Assembly (NCBI GenBank): GCA_903913345.1
Contig: CAIWLA010000031.1
Span: 1 to 6,473, forward strand
Source of the DNA: an uncultured Magnetococcales bacterium
Lineage (GTDB): Bacteria; Pseudomonadota; Magnetococcia; Magnetococcales; Magnetaquicoccaceae
Reading direction: 5' to 3'
DNA: 6,473 nucleotides
Below, in pieces: positions 6,143-6,473 of this stretch; positions within the stretch are counted from its first letter, which is position 1; each line of letters begins with the position of its first letter. The notes under the pieces were generated by a model, which was not told the DNA's origin, made no database searches, and saw only the letters and a list, made by a program, of their open reading frames with translations. The position numbers were made by a program, and so were the translations under genes.

Positions 6143-6473
6143 TTACTTGGGCTCGGTAATCGTGTTCATCTGAAGGGTGACCGCAGTCTGCGCGAACAGT
6201 CTGCCGTTGACCGTTGCGTTGGTGTTCACGGCGATCATGGTTTTATCGAGGATGATGCCCTCAAAGTGCGAAGAAACCCCAAGAGTCGTCGCGCCGGCGA
6301 CCACAAAGAAGACGTTCTTGGCCTGGGCACCGCCGGCCAGTCTTATGCTTGAAGAGACGGCCGTATTAAAGGTTTGCGACATCTGGAAGATCCAGACATC
6401 GTTCGGGCCGCCTGTGAGCGTGAGATCGGTGGACAGCACAACGGGCGAACTCCATTTGTAGATGCCAGGAGCG
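6143..6473 (-). CDS. DUF3494 ice-binding-like protein, C-terminal part
   Basis: The last 109 residues of a protein whose start lies beyond the right edge. The visible part begins APGIYKWSSP and continues through LTGGPNDVWIFQ, GGAQAKNVFFVVAGA, SSHFEGIILDKT and NGRLFAQTAVTLQMNTIT, the hallmark blocks of DUF3494 ice-binding domains, which fold as a beta-solenoid with an adjacent helix. Members are usually secreted or surface-attached and bind ice; a signal peptide would be in the missing part. It ends with a TAA about 10 residues after the last conserved block, so no extra C-terminal domain follows. DUF3494 is also found in organisms from non-icy habitats, so ice binding itself is inferred. A GTG at 6439 is an internal Val codon, not the start. 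Confidence 0.9.
   Translation of the reverse strand, partial: APGIYKWSSPVVLSTDLTLTGGPNDVWIFQMSQTFNTAVSSSIRLAGGAQAKNVFFVVAGATTLGVSSHFEGIILDKTMIAVNTNATVNGRLFAQTAVTLQMNTITEPK

Overview
This 6.5-kb stretch comes from a bacterium, most likely a proteobacterium. All recognisable genes lie on the minus strand. The NADH dehydrogenase (complex I) subunits resemble proteobacterial and mitochondrial types, and NuoC and NuoD are separate proteins rather than the enteric NuoCD fusion. An alphaproteobacterium-like or deep-branching (for example Magnetococcales-like) lineage fits, but this is an impression from remembered sequences, not a placement.

Positions 72-4560 hold the first six genes of a nuo operon, read right to left as nuoA, nuoB, nuoC, nuoD, nuoE, nuoF. 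NuoA is the small membrane subunit. NuoB, NuoC and NuoD form the connecting/quinone module with cluster N2. NuoE and NuoF form most of the NADH-oxidising module. The genes are tightly packed: nuoA/nuoB overlap by 10 nt, nuoB/nuoC share GTGA, and the other gaps are 25-34 nt. All six are intact, with their cofactor-binding cysteines and motifs present. After nuoF the remaining 71 bases carry direct repeats around poly-T tracts instead of an obvious nuoG start.

Positions 4561-4958 are the nuo leader. It contains a candidate extended -10 promoter overlapped by an FNR/CRP-family-like palindrome (TTGAC-N4-GTCAA), an AT-rich block, an 8-bp tandem repeat of more than six copies, and one copy of a roughly 72-bp dispersed repeat.

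Positions 4959-5757 hold a compact two-gene unit with its own strong-looking promoter: a 79-aa DUF4160-type protein followed, 11 nt later, by a 151-aa DUF2442 protein fused to an Xre-like helix-turn-helix. It resembles a small toxin-antitoxin-type module, but that role is inferred. A second copy of the 72-bp repeat lies just upstream in the same orientation, so the module sits between direct repeats about 957 bp apart.

Positions 5890-6142 are non-coding, with a short 9-bp tandem repeat and weak stem-loops. Positions 6143-6473 hold the C-terminal 109 residues of a DUF3494 ice-binding-like protein whose beginning lies beyond the right edge.
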